This document shows positions 43,618 through 51,160 of a stretch of 64,000 nt of DNA, in pieces (position 1 is the stretch's first letter; each line of letters opens with the position of its first letter). The stretch is from SHVO01 sp964576515. GTDB lineage: Bacteria > Pseudomonadota > Alphaproteobacteria > Rhodospirillales > Rhodospirillaceae. The notes under the pieces are model-generated. The model had not been told where the DNA came from and made no database searches. It was given only the letters and a program-made list of their open reading frames with translations. The stretch spans positions 124,001 through 188,000 of the forward strand of contig CAZNUW010000003.1 in assembly GCA_964576515.1 (NCBI GenBank). The letters are read 5' to 3'. A program made the position numbers and the translations under genes.

Positions 43618-44411
43618 AAGGACGGAAAGGCCGGCTTACGCTTCGCCATGAAGGCCGCATGGCCTTCCTTGAAGTCCGGTCCGCCGATTGCATTTGCGAA
43701 CGCCGCACGGGTTTCCGGTGTGTCGTCCTTCTCGCCGTCCAGCACCGCCTGCACATGGCGTTTCATGGTCCGCACGGAGAACGGCGACGCTTCCGCGAGC
43801 AACGCGACGTAATCGTTTACCGCCGCGTCCAGATCGCCCGGCGCGGTCAAGCGATCGATCAACCCCATCGCGAGCGCTTCGTCGCCGCCGAAAATCCGGC
43901 CTGTAAAAAGCATGTCCCTGGCCCTCGCCGCGCCGACCACATCGGCCAGGCGTTTGGTGTCCGCGACGCTATAGACAAGCCCCAGGCGCGTCGGCGTGAT
44001 CCCGAAACGCGCGCTGGTGTCGGCGAACCTGAAGTCGCAGCATAGCGCGACACCGCACCCCGCGCCCACGCATGCGCCGCTGATTTTGGCCAGTGTCGGC
44101 TTGCTCGCGCGATGCAGTTTCTTTTCGGATTGATGGATGATCTCGGCCGCCGCCGGCGCGGTGGACGGGTTGAGCGCGACCTGACCGAACTCCTCGATGT
44201 CAGAGCCTGCGGCGAAGCAACCGTTCTCGCCGGTGACGACAATCACCCGGATCGCCGGATCGCGGTCGGCGGCGCCGACGAAGTGCAGCATCTGCCGCCA
44301 CATCTCGATGGTGATGGCGTTGCGCTTGGAAGGCTGATTGAGATGAATGGTCGCGACCGCGCCGTCGCGCGTCATGAAAACGGCGTCGGAGGAACTTTCG
44401 CCGTCCCTCAT
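43614..44411 (-). CDS. Crotonase-fold protein, annotated as enoyl-CoA hydratase-like
   Basis: 265 residues of the enoyl-CoA hydratase/isomerase superfamily. Oxyanion-hole segments AAGSDIEEF (67-75) and GACVGAGCG (112-120) are present. The two glutamates that act as acid/base in true hydratases are not found: GCGVALCC replaces the GGCELA motif and ITPTRLGL replaces the PEIxLG motif. It may thus be an isomerase, thioesterase-like or other acyl-CoA enzyme. Its ATG overlaps the upstream transporter stop by four bases. Confidence 0.85.
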   Translation of the reverse strand: MRDGESSSDAVFMTRDGAVATIHLNQPSKRNAITIEMWRQMLHFVGAADRDPAIRVIVVTGENGCFAAGSDIEEFGQVALNPSTAPAAAEIIHQSEKKLHRASKPTLAKISGACVGAGCGVALCCDFRFADTSARFGITPTRLGLVYSVADTKRLADVVGAARARDMLFTGRIFGGDEALAMGLIDRLTAPGDLDAAVNDYVALLAEASPFSVRTMKRHVQAVLDGEKDDTPETRAAFANAIGGPDFKEGHAAFMAKRKPAFPSF

Positions 44412-45733
44412 TCGGCGGCCGCTTCCGCGGCGCGCAAGTCCCGGCGCGGCATCTCGTCATGTTTACGGCCGAGCATCCATCCGTTGAACGCCCACAGGCA
44501 CGCGAGCGACGCCGCGACGACCATCGCACCGGCGGGCCCGCTGCCCATGGCGTCCAGGGCCGTCTTGGCTTGCGCCCCGACATAATCGGCCGCGCGGTAC
44601 ACCGGCACGTCGATGAAGTTCTTCGCCTTGTACTTCGCTTCCGTATCCAGCTTGCTGAACAGCATCTCGCGGCCCGGACGCACAAGCGCGTATTCGCCCC
44701 ACCGGCGCAGAATGAAGACCGCGGCGAGGATCGGGAACGTGGCGGCGAACGAAAGCACGGTGAAGCCGATCACCATGACGATGGGCACGATGGTGAGGAG
44801 CGCGCGGACGCCGAAGTGCGCGGCGATCCGGCCGGTGAGGAAAAGCTGGGTGATGACCGTGAGCGACTGCACCGCGATGTCGATGTTGGCGAAGACTTCC
44901 GTCCGGCGCGTGCGGTCGGGGAAGACCTCCTCGACAATGCGAAGCTGCTCGAAATACAAGAACGTGTTCGCCGCGGAGAGCAAGACGACGAACAGCGCAA
45001 TGCCCCACAGGTAGGGCGAGTGCGCCACGATCGAGATCCCGGCGAAGGGATTGCCGCCGAGACCCCGGTCCGATTTGGGAGCGACGGCCGTCTGCTGCGG
45101 CTTGCTCCAGATCGCGATCAGGACGCGCTGACAGACGATGGCGAGCAAGAAGCCGACGGTTCCGATATAGAGGATGCCGCCGTTGCCGACGGCCTCGACG
45201 GCCAGGCGCGTGATGATCGGGCCCGCGAGCGCGCCCGCGGTGCCGCCGGCCGCGATGAACCCGAACAAGCGCCGGGCCTGCTCGCTGGAGAACATCTCCA
45301 GCAGGAAACTCCAGAACACGGAGATCAGCATCAGATTGAGGACGCTGATCCAGACATAGAAGAACGATCCCACCGCGATGTTGTCCTCGTCCGCCTGCAT
45401 CGACAGCGCGACGGCGACGAAGATCACGGAGACGGACCCGTAAATGCACGGCAGAAGGATCGACCGGCGAATCTTGGCCACAAGCCAGCCGAAGACCGGG
45501 ACGATGGCGATGGAGAACAGTGCGGTATAGAGCCACAGATCGGCGACATAATCGCGGCCGAGGATGGTGCCGACCGTCTCGCGCACCGGGCGCACGGCGA
45601 AGTAACTGCCGAGAACGAAGAAGAAGAGGAAGAACGCCGCGATCACCGCGGGCAGTTCACCGGGCTCGACTTTCGCGACGACATTAATCGCGCGCGCGAA
45701 CCGCGATTGCGGCGCCGGTGGAGATGCAGCCAT
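44408..45733 (-). CDS. NTP/NDP exchange transporter-like MFS protein
   Basis: 441 residues with about 12 hydrophobic segments, all inner membrane. The opening AAFFLFFFVLGSYFAVRPVRETVG and the segment LEMFSSEQARRLFGFIAAGGTAGALAGP resemble free-living bacterial relatives of the ATP:ADP (TLC/Npt) translocase superfamily. In non-parasitic bacteria their substrates are unproven. It is coupled by a 4-bp overlap to a crotonase-fold gene, so an acyl or CoA-related cargo is as reasonable as nucleotides. It diverges from another MFS gene, with 109 bp between. Confidence 0.82.
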   Translation of the reverse strand: MAASPPAPQSRFARAINVVAKVEPGELPAVIAAFFLFFFVLGSYFAVRPVRETVGTILGRDYVADLWLYTALFSIAIVPVFGWLVAKIRRSILLPCIYGSVSVIFVAVALSMQADEDNIAVGSFFYVWISVLNLMLISVFWSFLLEMFSSEQARRLFGFIAAGGTAGALAGPIITRLAVEAVGNGGILYIGTVGFLLAIVCQRVLIAIWSKPQQTAVAPKSDRGLGGNPFAGISIVAHSPYLWGIALFVVLLSAANTFLYFEQLRIVEEVFPDRTRRTEVFANIDIAVQSLTVITQLFLTGRIAAHFGVRALLTIVPIVMVIGFTVLSFAATFPILAAVFILRRWGEYALVRPGREMLFSKLDTEAKYKAKNFIDVPVYRAADYVGAQAKTALDAMGSGPAGAMVVAASLACLWAFNGWMLGRKHDEMPRRDLRAAEAAAE

Positions 45734-45842
45734 GCGTCCTCGTCCTCCCGAGAAAGGCCCCGCACTATAAGAGACTTTTCCGCGTCGCGTCTCGCCCGAC
45801 CGGCGCGCAGACCGCCGGAAAAAGTTCTGTTACGATAGGGAC

Positions 45843-47072
45843 ATGGAGCCTACCCCGCGTTTCGCGGCTTTCCGCCGCACCCTTTCCAACCGCAACTTCG
45901 CCCTGTTCACCGCCGGCAGTCTGGTCTCGGTCGTCGGGACATGGATGCAGCGTGTCGCGGTCGGCTGGCTGACGTGGGAACTGACCCATTCCGCCGCATG
46001 GCTGGGGGCGGTCACGGCCGCCGAATTCATGCCCACGATCGTCGTCGCTCCCATCGTCGGCGCCCTGGCCGACCGTTACGACCGCCGCGCCATCGCGCTC
46101 ATCGGCCAGGTCCTGGCCACGCTTCAGGCTGCGGCGCTGGCGGTCATGACGGTGACCGGGGCGATCACGCCGGTCTGGATCTTTTTGCTGCAGCTCTTTT
46201 CCGGGATCGTCCAGCCGGCGACACAGACCGCGCGCCTCGTGCTGGTGCCCAGCCTGGTCCCCAGGGAAAACCTCGGCAACGCGGTCGCCATTACCTCGAT
46301 GACCTTCAACACCGCCCGCATCCTGGGCCCGATGCTGTCGGGGTTCATGATCGCGACCGTGGGCGCCGGTTACTCCTTCGCGCTGAATGCCGCGAGTTAC
46401 CTCGGCGTGATCGCCTCCCTGCTCGCGATGACGGTGCCGCCCCGCGCGCCCGATCCGACATCGGCGCGCTCGTTCTGGCGCGGGGTCTGGACGGACATCG
46501 TCGACGGCGGAAAGTACGCGTGGACGCACGCGGACCTGCGGGCCGCCATCGGGCTGATCGCGATCTCAAGCGTCCTGACTTGGCCCTTGAGCGACCTGAT
46601 GGCGGGCATCGTGGATACCCAATTGGGCCGCGGCGTCGCCGGCCTTGCGACCATGACGTCGGCCCAAGGCGTGGGGGCGATTTGCGCGGGCCTCTACCTC
46701 GCGCAGCGCGACAATCACGAAACCGCCCTGCGCATGGGCGTCGTTTCGATGATTTTCTTAGGGATCGCGCTCGCGGCATTTGGACTGACGACGGTGTTCT
46801 GGATCGCCGTGCCGCTGGCCGCCGTGATCGCTTTCCTGGGCGTGATTACCAGCATCGGCACGCAGACGGCGACGCAGATGGTCGCCGACGACCGCATGCG
46901 CGCCCGCACCATCAGCACCTGGTATACGGTCACCCGGGTCGGCCTCGCGTCCGGCGCGCTGATCCTCGGCGCGGCCGCGAATATAACGGGCTTCACGATC
47001 CCTTTGGTGGCGGCGGGCGGCCTCACGTGCCTCGCCGGCCTTTACTTCCACCACAGCCGGAAGCACGCCTGA
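45843..47072 (+). CDS. MFS exporter, EntS/MFS_3 type
   Basis: Twelve-helix carrier of 409 residues. FRRTLSNRNFALFTAGSLVSVVGTWMQRVAVGWL and GALADRYDRRAI are typical of the MFS_3/enterobactin-exporter-like group. Export of siderophores or hydrophobic molecules is the family role; nothing nearby names the cargo. The upstream gap (45734-45842) has a TACGAT hexamer close to the ATG, which might be a -10 element for a short-leader transcript. Single gene, followed by a 103-bp gap without recognised features apart from an A+T patch near 47140-47155. Confidence 0.87.
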   Translation: MEPTPRFAAFRRTLSNRNFALFTAGSLVSVVGTWMQRVAVGWLTWELTHSAAWLGAVTAAEFMPTIVVAPIVGALADRYDRRAIALIGQVLATLQAAALAVMTVTGAITPVWIFLLQLFSGIVQPATQTARLVLVPSLVPRENLGNAVAITSMTFNTARILGPMLSGFMIATVGAGYSFALNAASYLGVIASLLAMTVPPRAPDPTSARSFWRGVWTDIVDGGKYAWTHADLRAAIGLIAISSVLTWPLSDLMAGIVDTQLGRGVAGLATMTSAQGVGAICAGLYLAQRDNHETALRMGVVSMIFLGIALAAFGLTTVFWIAVPLAAVIAFLGVITSIGTQTATQMVADDRMRARTISTWYTVTRVGLASGALILGAAANITGFTIPLVAAGGLTCLAGLYFHHSRKHA

Positions 47073-47175
47073 GGCAAAACATCACACGCCAAGGTCGCCG
47101 AGGGGCATATATCTCTGCCCGCCCCCGTGCGGTATGATATCCACATAAGAATAAACGCCTGAGGGAGATGCCGTT

Positions 47176-47766
47176 ATGAAATTCAGCCCGGAAGCCGGTG
47201 TGCTGGCCGTCGCCGTCGCCGTGACCGCGGTTCTGACCGTCGCGTCCATGAGCGCGCGCGAGTCCAATGCCCAAGTGAGCGCGGGCGGTCCGGTAGACGC
47301 CTGCGCCCTGCTGACGGACGCCGAGGTCGCCGCGACCTTGAAACTGAAGGTGAGCCCGGCGGACCGCCGCGACGACGGAAATCTCGACAACCGTCCCGGC
47401 TACGAGGGCTCGTATTCCTCGACCTGCGTGTGGCGGGTGGCTGAAGACCTGAACATGGACAGCGTCGACCTGCCGATGGCCGGAATGCGCTTTGCGATCC
47501 TGAACGCTATCACCTGGCCGAAGGATAGCGGCAAGGCGAAGAACTTCCTGCAAAGCTTCCACGACGCGGCGGAGCACGAGATCATCCCGTCGAAGCCGAT
47601 CCCGCTTGAGGGCATCGGCGAGGACGCCTTGTGGTGGGGCGACGGCGTCGCGTCGCGCAAGGGCGACGTCAGCTTCGGGATCTCGGTGTTCCTGCAGAAC
47701 GGCGACAAGGACACCCAGCGCACCATGGAAGAAGCGCTGGCTCGCAAGATCGCCGGACGGCTTTAA
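47176..47766 (+). CDS. Exported protein of unknown function with DUF3558-like Cys-Ala-Leu-Leu-Thr motif
   Basis: 196 residues with an N-terminal hydrophobic helix (about 8-26) ending near SNAQ, likely a signal peptide or anchor. The mature start VDACALLTDAEVAATL resembles the opening of DUF3558-type secreted proteins, followed by a single partner cysteine in STCVWRV that could form a disulfide. No enzymatic motif is visible. It is preceded by a good GAGGGAG site and stands alone between an MFS exporter and the convergent DUF423 gene. Localised outside the cytoplasm by inference. Confidence 0.7.
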   Translation: MKFSPEAGVLAVAVAVTAVLTVASMSARESNAQVSAGGPVDACALLTDAEVAATLKLKVSPADRRDDGNLDNRPGYEGSYSSTCVWRVAEDLNMDSVDLPMAGMRFAILNAITWPKDSGKAKNFLQSFHDAAEHEIIPSKPIPLEGIGEDALWWGDGVASRKGDVSFGISVFLQNGDKDTQRTMEEALARKIAGRL

Positions 47767-47780
47767 ATTTAAAGACCGAT

Positions 47781-48203
47781 CTAGCTCAGGAGATCGTCAC
47801 GCGGCGTTTTGCGTGACGCCTCCATGACGCCGCCGAGCGCGAACAGGATCCATCCGATCATCGCGGCGAATCCGCCCCACGGGGCGAAAAAGCCGGGGCC
47901 CGCGAACGAAATCGAATAGAGCGCGCCTGGAAACAGGAGCGTGCCGATGGCGAAGAAGACCGCCGCGGCGCGCAGCGCGCCGCGGCCCGCGCCGATGGGA
48001 AGGCGTTCGGAAATCGCCGTCGCGGCGATCAGCGCGAGGGCGTGGTTCATCTGGAAATTCGTGCCTTCCTTGAACCAGACGACGGCCTGATCCATGGCGG
48101 GCGCGACGGCGGCGAGGCCGTGGGCGGCAAAGGCGTCGGCGGCAACCGAGATCAGCGCCATCACGGCTCCGATACAATAAAGAACGCTCGCGAACCTGCT
48201 CAT
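47781..48203 (-). CDS. DUF423 membrane protein (YgdD/TMEM256 family)
   Basis: 140 residues with four predicted helices. Family markers AFAAHGL and the NFQMNHALALI segment, and the PFAGALYSISF-like LFPGALYSIS, are present. The molecular function of the family is unknown. AGGAG precedes the ATG, and the gene begins 9 bp after the HD hydrolase stop, so the two form an operon. A hairpin (CGTCACGC/GCGTGACG, 47795-47818) sits in its last codons and could slow or stop transcription. Confidence 0.9.
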   Translation of the reverse strand: MSRFASVLYCIGAVMALISVAADAFAAHGLAAVAPAMDQAVVWFKEGTNFQMNHALALIAATAISERLPIGAGRGALRAAAVFFAIGTLLFPGALYSISFAGPGFFAPWGGFAAMIGWILFALGGVMEASRKTPRDDLLS

Positions 48204-48212
48204 CTCGGACTC

Positions 48213-48860
48213 CTACTGACGCTGCTGCAAGGCGACGGCCTTTTCGAGGACGCGGAAGCCTTCGAGGAACTGGCGTTCCGCCTCCACCACGGGAAGCGGC
48301 GTCAGGGTGACGTCCTTCAGGGGCTTTTCGGTGAACCCGAGGACCGTGCGGCACTCGGTGGCCGTGAAACCCGCCAATTGAACGGCTTCCGTCGCCGCCG
48401 CGATCCGGTCGGCCTGCTTGATGAGCGCCTTATCGTCCGGGCTAAGGGTGGGCTTCAAGCCAAAACGCATATAGATGGCCGCGGTCAGCCGCCGCTCGAC
48501 CTCCTTGAAGACGTCCCCCACCACGGCTTTCAGCGGGGTGATGAGGTCGTGCGTGACGTATTCCGAGGCGTCGTGGAGCTTGGTGGCCATCAGCAGGGTG
48601 GCCGGCGCGCGCGGCTTCAGGCGGCGCATAATCTCAACCGTAAGGTCGGAATGCTGGGCCACACTCCAACCGTGGGCTCCACTGGTTTGGCCGTTCCAAC
48701 GGGTATTGCGGGCCAACCCTAGGGCGATATCCTCGATCTCGATATCCAGGGGGGAGGGCTCCACCAGATTCAGCCGGCGGCCGGACAACATGCGCTGCCA
48801 GGTGCGTGGGGCATGGTCGGCCAGGGTCGCCTTGGCCGGCTTTCCGGTTTGCGATTTCAC
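48213..48860 (-). CDS. HD-domain phosphohydrolase (YfbR-like 5'-nucleotidase type)
   Basis: 215 residues, started at GTG 48860 with GAAGGA seven bases upstream. HD metal residues are H70 (WSVAQHS), H96-D97 (KLHDASEY) and D151 (KQADRIA), and E100 follows as in YfbR/HDDC2 relatives that hydrolyse dNMPs. A Trp-rich start (RTWQRMLSGRRLNLVEP) is typical of a proteobacterial subgroup. It heads an operon with DUF423 and diverges from the receiver-domain gene. Substrate is inferred from family. Confidence 0.88.
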   Translation of the reverse strand: MKSQTGKPAKATLADHAPRTWQRMLSGRRLNLVEPSPLDIEIEDIALGLARNTRWNGQTSGAHGWSVAQHSDLTVEIMRRLKPRAPATLLMATKLHDASEYVTHDLITPLKAVVGDVFKEVERRLTAAIYMRFGLKPTLSPDDKALIKQADRIAAATEAVQLAGFTATECRTVLGFTEKPLKDVTLTPLPVVEAERQFLEGFRVLEKAVALQQRQ

Positions 48861-48998
48861 GATATGTCCTTCAAAACCTTTGAGTTGTCCGCGAGAAAGA
48901 ATACCTTAAAACTTCCAAAATATGATCCCGGGACGGCGGGCTTGGATGACGGCGCCGGTCGAGCGCCGTTGTCCGGGGTAGGGGAAAAACGCGTACGC

Positions 48999-49592
48999 AT
49001 GGCTTCGGCGACTTCAGATTATTTGAAGCCCATCAGCTTCCTGGTGGTTGACGACCGCGCGTACATGCGGCGCGTCATCAAAGGGATTCTGGAAACCCTG
49101 GGCTGCAAGCGGATCGACGAAGCCCACCACGGCGGCGAGGCCCTGGGCATTATGCGCAGTTGGGCGCCGGACATCGTCATCACCGAATGGTTGCTGCAAC
49201 CAATGAGCGGCGTCGAGTTCCTGAAGTCGGTGCGCGCCGAGAAGAACAACAACATCCGTTTTACACCGATCATCATGATCACGTCGGAGACGCGGCGCGA
49301 GAAGGTGATCTTCGCGCGCAACGCCGGCGTCACGGAATACGTCGCGAAGCCGTTCAATGCCAAGAGTCTGATCTTGCGAATCCGCGAAGTGATCGAGCGG
49401 CCCCGTCCCTTCGTCGACGTCGGCGGCTATTTCGGCCCCGACCGGCGCCGGCGCTCGGAAGTCATGTCCGAGGGCGAGGAAAAGCGCGGCAAGGGCGGCC
49501 CGCGTCCGACGAGCAAGGAAGACATGAAACAGAGCCTGACGCAGGAACAGATCGACAAGCTGGTGGCCGGCGACGCCATCAAAGAAAACTGA
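48999..49592 (+). CDS. Stand-alone CheY-like receiver with Glu at the phosphorylation position
   Basis: 197 residues from ATG 48999 (AGGGGA upstream); longer in-frame starts at 48864 and 48813 run toward or into the divergent gene. D18/D19, T95 and K117 of the receiver are intact, but the phosphoacceptor is E63 (VITEWLLQPMSG) instead of Asp; the codon is GAA. Glu at this site often mimics the phosphorylated state. After the receiver comes an Arg-rich tail (YFGPDRRRR) and a basic, Lys/Glu-rich C-terminus of about 60 residues. It may be a constitutive interaction module in motility or cell-cycle control. Confidence 0.85.
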   Translation: MASATSDYLKPISFLVVDDRAYMRRVIKGILETLGCKRIDEAHHGGEALGIMRSWAPDIVITEWLLQPMSGVEFLKSVRAEKNNNIRFTPIIMITSETRREKVIFARNAGVTEYVAKPFNAKSLILRIREVIERPRPFVDVGGYFGPDRRRRSEVMSEGEEKRGKGGPRPTSKEDMKQSLTQEQIDKLVAGDAIKEN

Positions 49593-49623
49593 GCCTCATC
49601 CGCCGGACAGCCATTTCCTGGAT

Positions 49624-50856
49624 ATGACCGAGAACGTACTGATTATCGGCGCTGGACAAGCCGGCGCGCAGACCGCCATTTTCCTGCGGCAGAATAACTT
49701 CCCCGGGCCGATCACGATGATCGGCGACGAGGCCTATGTGCCTTACGAGCGCCCGCCCCTGTCGAAAGGTTTTTTGGCGGGCGACGTGGAACTGGAACGC
49801 ATGGCGATGCGGCCCGCGGCGTTCTACGCCGACAAAAAAATCGACGTGCGTTTGAAGACCACCGTTTCGCACATCGACCGCGTGCAGAAGACCGTCGGCC
49901 TCGCGACCGGCGAAGTCCTGCGCTACGGCAAGCTGGTGCTCGCCACCGGCGGACGCGTTCGCCGCATGATCTGTCCGGGCGCCGATCTTCCAGGCGTCCA
50001 TTACCTGCGCAACGTCGACGACGTCTTAGGTTTCCGCGCGCAATTGCGCGCCGGGCTCAAGCTGGTCATCGTCGGCGGAGGATATATCGGCCTTGAGGTC
50101 GCCGCGGTCGCCGTCGCGAAGGGGTGCACGGTCACCGTCCTTGAGATGATGCCGTTGGTGTTGAACCGCGTCGTCGCGCCGGAAATGTCGCACTTCTATA
50201 CTGAGGTTCACCGCGCCGCCGGTGTGGACATCCGCACGTCCGAGACCGTCACCGGGTTCGAGGGCGACGGTGCGCTCGCGCGTGTACGCTGCGGCGACGG
50301 GACCGCCATCGACGCCGACCTTGCGGTGATCGGCATCGGCATCGTGCCGAATGTGGAACTGGCGGTGGAAGCGGGCCTGGCCGTCGATAACGGCATCGTC
50401 GTGGACGACTGCGCGCGCACCGCGGACCCGGATATCTTCGCCGCCGGCGATTGCACGAACCATCCCTTGCGCTCCGTCGGCGAACGCGTGCGCCTTGAAT
50501 CCGTTCCCAACGCGCTCGGTCAAGGCAAGGCGGCCGCCCTTGCGATCGCGGGCGCGCCCGTACCTTACGACGAAGTGCCGTGGTTCTGGTCGGATCAATA
50601 CGACCTCAAGCTCCAGATGGCGGGCATCTCCAAGCCCGGCGATCAGATCGTCATCCGCGGCGACATGACGGCGCGCAAATTCTCGGCGTGTTATCTGCGC
50701 GACGGCGTATTCGTCGCCTGCCAGGCCGTGAACATGGCGAAAGACTTCCTGCAATCGAAGAAGGTCATCGCGCAGAAGGTCCGTCCGGACCCGAGTCTGC
50801 TGCGCGACCCCGCAACACCGCTGCAAAGCTTCGTGCCCGCGCCAGCCGCAAGCTAA
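49624..50856 (+). CDS. FAD/NAD-dependent ferredoxin reductase-type flavoprotein
   Basis: 410 residues of the rhodocoxin/putidaredoxin reductase family. FAD motif LIIGAGQAGAQTAIFLRQ (6-23), YERPPLSKGFL, second dinucleotide motif VIVGGGYIGLEVAAVA (about 143-158) and the FAD-closing FAAGDCTNHP are present. A C-terminal reductase dimer domain with WFWSDQYDLKLQMAG completes it. It would shuttle electrons from NADH to a [2Fe-2S] ferredoxin for a cytochrome P450 or dioxygenase; neither partner is in the window. It lies 31 bp after the receiver gene. Confidence 0.93.
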   Translation: MTENVLIIGAGQAGAQTAIFLRQNNFPGPITMIGDEAYVPYERPPLSKGFLAGDVELERMAMRPAAFYADKKIDVRLKTTVSHIDRVQKTVGLATGEVLRYGKLVLATGGRVRRMICPGADLPGVHYLRNVDDVLGFRAQLRAGLKLVIVGGGYIGLEVAAVAVAKGCTVTVLEMMPLVLNRVVAPEMSHFYTEVHRAAGVDIRTSETVTGFEGDGALARVRCGDGTAIDADLAVIGIGIVPNVELAVEAGLAVDNGIVVDDCARTADPDIFAAGDCTNHPLRSVGERVRLESVPNALGQGKAAALAIAGAPVPYDEVPWFWSDQYDLKLQMAGISKPGDQIVIRGDMTARKFSACYLRDGVFVACQAVNMAKDFLQSKKVIAQKVRPDPSLLRDPATPLQSFVPAPAAS

Positions 50857-50924
50857 GTCATTCTAAAAGAGGGCTTTTATTCCCGCGCCTTGCGCGCGCC
50901 GGCTGAGGAGCTAGGGTAGCGGTC

Positions 50925-51107
50925 ATGAGCGACGTGACCGTCAACGATCTGGCCGCTTTCCAACAGACGCAAAACGCGCGGGCGCGCGATCCCGGCCCGC
51001 CGGCCAATCCCAATCCGCCGCCGCCGCCCGACATGCCGACGGTGAAGGTTCAGCAGGAACCCAGCCCGCATCCGCATCGCGGCCAATCGATCAACATCAC
51101 CATCTGA
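50925..51107 (+). CDS. Small Pro-rich protein, unknown function
   Basis: 60 residues beginning MSDVTVNDLAAFQQTQNARA, then a Pro/Asn/Pro-rich linker and a tail with HPHRGQSINITI. No signal peptide or known domain. GGAG precedes the ATG by about a dozen bases. It is in the 300-bp gap between the flavoprotein and the malonyl-CoA synthetase. Coding is plausible from codon use and a start site, but not certain. Confidence 0.5.
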   Translation: MSDVTVNDLAAFQQTQNARARDPGPPANPNPPPPPDMPTVKVQQEPSPHPHRGQSINITI

Positions 51108-51160
51108 TCCCTCGCGCCGTCGTCCATTTCCGCTTATGAAGGCCGCCCGCGGAGGCTTTC

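Noticed and set aside
44459..45838. 459-codon plus-strand frame opposite the nucleotide-transporter-like gene
   Set aside because: Asp/Arg/Gly-rich composition and no hydrophobic or catalytic pattern; the minus-strand product is a normal membrane protein.
47795..47818. Hairpin CGTCACGC/GCGTGACG as an intrinsic terminator for the exported protein gene at 47176-47766
   Set aside because: It lies inside the coding end of the convergent DUF423 gene and no T-run follows, so it is not a standard terminator.
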